36,739 bases of DNA from Candidatus Foliamicus numerosus (GTDB taxonomy: Bacteria > Pseudomonadota > Gammaproteobacteria > Steroidobacterales > Foliamicaceae), in the NCBI GenBank assembly GCA_028285945.1, contig JAPYNE010000042.1, positions 1-36,739 of the forward strand, in the 5' to 3' direction. The notes beneath the pieces are model-generated. The model saw only the letters and a list, made by a program, of their open reading frames with translations. It was not told where the DNA came from and searched no databases. The position numbers and the translations under genes were made by a program. Position 1 is the first letter of the stretch. Each line of letters opens with the position of its first letter. Positions 34,342 through 36,739 of this stretch are shown here, piece after piece.

Positions 34342-35153
34342 CCCGGCTCCATGAGCCGGTAGCCGAAGCGCTCCAACAGGTCGATGCGCCGGTCGAACAC
34401 GCGGTTGAACGCCTCGATTTCTCCGGCGCCGAGCCGGTCGATTTGCCGGCGGTTCATGTTGGCGAGCATCTCGTCGTACATCCCGTCCTTGACTTGCAGG
34501 CGCTGGCGTAGCTTCAGGTCGCGCAGTTCAGGAACCATGGCGCGGATCTTCTCCTCGACCCGGTGCGGGGCGTCGCACATTTCCTCGTAGGTGAAAAAGG
34601 CCGCCCGGTCGCCGTGCCGCTCCAGGTTGCGAAGCTGCAGTTCCATGCAGGCGACGGCGTGCCGCGCGGCCGCGGCGGGCAGGTCGCCATCGAACCGGAC
34701 GGCTTTCCGGGGCTGGTTCCTGCAAATGCCCTCGCACATGGCGTAGGGATTGCGCACCATGAACAGGAACCGGGCGTTGGGAAAGTGCCGCGCGATGTCG
34801 TCCACGTGCAGCAGGAAATGCGGCGTCTTGGTGTAGAACACCGGGGCGCGGGGGTCGCGGGCGAAGGCTTGGAAGTGCCAGGCTTTGCGCGTGCGCGGCC
34901 AGTCGTAGGCATCCCGGTCGGCCAGGCGGCCCCGCCATTCGGGCTCGCTCCAGATCAGCCCGCCATGTTCGAGCGTGGTGGGCCCGGCGAATCCGAGCGC
35001 GAACTGGCCTTCCCGCGGCAGGTTCCAGGTCGCCCGGCTGGTCGCCATCGCCTCCTTGAGGAAGCTTGAGCCGCTGTTGTTCGGCGCGATGCCGAAAAGG
35101 TGCGTGCGAACGGCGCGCCCCAAGTCATGCGCTGCTCCATAAGCCATGTTCAC
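34338..35153 (-). CDS. Sulfotransferase family protein
   Basis: This 271-residue protein has PAPS-dependent sulfotransferase features. The N-terminal phosphosulfate-binding loop is GIAPNNSGSSFLKEAM (about 21-36), equivalent to the P-loop-like 5'-PSB. The 3'-phosphate-binding segment is ARFLFMVRNPYAMCEGICRN (about 126-145, R133). The expected product is a sulfated glycan, lipid or surface polymer, with acceptor unknown. The start appears to be GTG 35153, which overlaps the GT8 stop codon (GTGA). ATG 35147 is the alternative. Coupling to a glycosyltransferase suggests the pair builds and sulfates the same glycan. The 3' end overlaps the convergent PLP-enzyme gene by 4 bp. Confidence 0.82.
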   Translation of the reverse strand: MNMAYGAAHDLGRAVRTHLFGIAPNNSGSSFLKEAMATSRATWNLPREGQFALGFAGPTTLEHGGLIWSEPEWRGRLADRDAYDWPRTRKAWHFQAFARDPRAPVFYTKTPHFLLHVDDIARHFPNARFLFMVRNPYAMCEGICRNQPRKAVRFDGDLPAAAARHAVACMELQLRNLERHGDRAAFFTYEEMCDAPHRVEEKIRAMVPELRDLKLRQRLQVKDGMYDEMLANMNRRQIDRLGAGEIEAFNRVFDRRIDLLERFGYRLMEPG

Positions 35154-36094
35154 CGCGCTTGCCCCGCAAGCGGGCCGCGGAAAGCCTGCCGAAGATGCGC
35201 GGCGTCAAGGCAGGCCAGCCACGCCTCGTGCCACCAGGCGTGGGCCGGATGGGGGGCGAGCGCCGGGTCGCCGTCCGTCCAGCGCAGCATGTCCGCTGCG
35301 CTCCAAGGCTTAACGGGGCCGTTGAAATGCAGCACCTTCGCGTCCGCCGGCGCCAGCCCCTCGCGCGCCAGGATCGCATCCCTCATTTGCAGCGGATAGT
35401 TGTAGGTCGAGCTGACGAGGCTTTGCCGTCCCGCGAAGTGCCGGTTCAGCAGAAGCTGGTCGGTGTGGATCGTGTCCGTTCCGCGCCAGGTGTCCGGCGT
35501 GACCAAGCCCAGGAGTTCCGCGTAAGCGCGCTCGCCCGTCAGGCGCTCGTCGATGAGCAGAAGCCCTGAATTGAACGTCCGCTCCAGCGCGCCTCCGGCA
35601 CCCGCAAGATCAGGGCTGTCGAGCGGCTGGAACGAGACGGCATCGCGGCATTGTCCCGAAACGGACACGAGGTCCCCGCAGCAGATCAGCGCCTCCCGGC
35701 GGTCGAAAAGCTCCCGGACCGATCGGCGGAACAAGAGGTCGCTGTCGCCATAGAGAACCTTGCGGTAGCCGTCGATTCGGAACGCCTCCAGGCAGTAGAA
35801 ATCGGAAAGCCGCCGCACCCCTAGCGGCGAGTCGGCGAATGCGGCCAGGCGCCGGCGCAGCGCCGGGCGCACCGGCTCCAGCCGCAGCCTTGGGCAGGCC
35901 CGCGCCAGCGCCGCGCGGGATTCCGCGGGCAGTCCGTCGTGGAACAGCACCATCCCGCCGCCGAAGCCGGGGTGATGCGCCAGGAACGAATGGGCCGCGA
36001 CAATGGCGCCGGGCAGGAATTCCCGGGTGGCCGCCAGCGCGAGGCAAACGTCCGCCGCGCGGGTGTCCGCAGGATTGCTTCGCTTGGAAGTCAA
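35150..36094 (-). CDS. GT8-like glycosyltransferase
   Basis: This 314-residue predicted retaining glycosyltransferase has the layout of family 8. The N-terminal beta-strand region is VCLALAATREFLPGAIVAAHSFLAHHPGF. The metal-binding D-x-D is RKVLYGDSDLLF (DSD at 117-119). Other segments are TFNSGLLLID (about 173-182), TDQLLLN, and the C-terminal HFNGPVKPW (256-264), which corresponds to the H-x2-G-x2-KPW motif of the family. It would transfer a sugar from a nucleotide donor to an unknown acceptor. The only in-frame start near the conserved N-terminus is TTG 36094, and an in-frame stop lies seven codons upstream. The unusual start and degenerate upstream sequence leave open whether the gene was once longer. 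Confidence 0.8.
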   Translation of the reverse strand: MTSKRSNPADTRAADVCLALAATREFLPGAIVAAHSFLAHHPGFGGGMVLFHDGLPAESRAALARACPRLRLEPVRPALRRRLAAFADSPLGVRRLSDFYCLEAFRIDGYRKVLYGDSDLLFRRSVRELFDRREALICCGDLVSVSGQCRDAVSFQPLDSPDLAGAGGALERTFNSGLLLIDERLTGERAYAELLGLVTPDTWRGTDTIHTDQLLLNRHFAGRQSLVSSTYNYPLQMRDAILAREGLAPADAKVLHFNGPVKPWSAADMLRWTDGDPALAPHPAHAWWHEAWLACLDAAHLRQAFRGPLAGQAR

Positions 36095-36096
36095 GA

Positions 36097-36450
36097 AACT
36101 GCAACTCTCTGGTCAGGGGCCCGTAGCGACGGTGGCGGCGAACGCGGGCGGGGTCGCGCACCAAGCGCGCCATGTTCAGGCAGCAGTCGCGCTCCGGCGC
36201 CGCGCCGCCGATGCAATGATGGATCGCGCCTGTGCAAAAGCCTCGACGAGCGCTTCCATGGCGGCGTGGAGCCGAATGGGATCCGGTTTGCTGTGGTCCC
36301 GCAGCACGATGTCGAACAGCACTTAGCCTTGGCGCAACATCAGCCGGCGGCTTTCACGCCCGCTCTGAAACGGCTCCGGCACCAGCCCCGCAACGAATTC
36401 CAGCCGCCGGCGGTCCGGCAGCGGACAGCGGTGCTCCACCCCTAGCCGCG
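36097..36450 (-). pseudogene. Possible decayed coding sequence upstream of the GT8 gene
   Basis: On the minus strand a protein-like reading can be followed only by accepting lesions. One frame gives FVAGLVPEPFQSGRESRRLM, then an in-frame TAA (36325-36323), then VLFDIVLRDHSKPDPIRLHA and MEALVEAFAQ. A shift near 36220 then gives IHHCIGGAAPERDCCLNMAR followed by LVRDPARVRRHRRYGPLTRE. The composition looks coding rather than random, with charged helices and conserved-looking H/C/G residues. I do not recognise the family. It may be a broken gene of the glycan cluster or an upstream part of the GT8 gene. Chance open frames in GC-rich DNA remain possible. Confidence 0.35.
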
Positions 36451-36739
36451 CGCCGCAAGGGGCCGGACGGCGACCCGTTGTTCCCGGAAGGCGCCGCCGC
36501 CCGTTGGTGGGTGCCTGAAAGCATGGGTTTCCCCATGTCTTGATCTTGCGGGTCCGCCGAGCAGGAAACCAACCCCGGCTATCACTACGACATAGGTATG
36601 TAAAGTAAATTTTCATTGGTGGTGAACGGACTCGGGGGGCTGCCATCTCGGGTCTGCGCTATGTCAACTGTCTTGACGGTCGGCGGTTGCCAAGGTGCTT
36701 TGCGGGATTCGCCGCCGCCGTTGCCGGATTGAGGGGATT
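36451..36739. other. No gene recognised
   Basis: No supported coding region, RNA or repeat is visible. A short AT-richer patch (36596-36620) could hold regulatory elements for genes beyond the window. The sequence is otherwise GC-rich and unremarkable. Confidence 0.4.

Overview
The window is a GC-rich bacterial chromosome segment with dense coding on both strands and very short intergenic gaps. Several genes fit a gammaproteobacterium, probably aerobic and heterotrophic: a DUF3450/TtpC-type TonB energising operon, a TorF-type porin, Amt, XerD, Lhr, an NrtR-type regulator and ETF:ubiquinone oxidoreductase. A free-living marine or host-associated lifestyle is inference only. No rRNA, CRISPR array, transposase or phage gene was seen. 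There is one tRNA, tRNA-Val(GAC).

Layout. (1) 1-5256: acetoacetyl-CoA synthetase, the 5' remnant of a TonB-dependent receptor, ETF:ubiquinone oxidoreductase and a thiolase, so acyl-CoA and ketone-body catabolism feeding electrons to quinone. (2) 5340-10836: a tightly packed seven-gene operon (DUF3450, TtpC-like large ExbB, ExbB, ExbD, ExbD, TonB, TPR) that energises outer-membrane receptors. (3) 10871-14640: PlsC, XerD, a quinone oxidoreductase and MoaA. (4) 14752-16874: a TorF-like porin followed by the Amt ammonium transporter. (5) 16946-22365: a STAS protein convergent with a four-gene operon encoding REC-PP2C phosphatase, RsbW-like kinase, a LivK-type binding protein and a HAMP histidine kinase. 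(6) 22418-24795: nadA and, divergently, an NrtR-like regulator, with an imperfect palindrome inside the nadA promoter. (7) 24863-34341: tRNA-Val, the giant helicase Lhr, an FAD-linked oxidase, an acyl-CoA dehydrogenase and a PLP transsulfuration-family enzyme. (8) 34338-36739: a sulfotransferase/GT8 glycosyltransferase pair preceded by what looks like decayed coding sequence.

Two items stand out. The first is a dispersed family of four large intergenic hairpins (23527-23647, 23678-23806, 25030-25154, 31079-31175). Their 24-30 bp perfect arms differ between copies yet stay fully complementary, and their loops carry smaller hairpins that also covary while keeping fixed apical bases. This looks like a structured RNA or DNA element family that I do not recognise. 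The second is the signalling locus at 16946-22365, which reads as a complete path from a periplasmic ligand to a partner switch: binding protein, histidine kinase, REC-PP2C phosphatase, RsbW-like kinase and STAS antagonist, beside an ammonium transporter.
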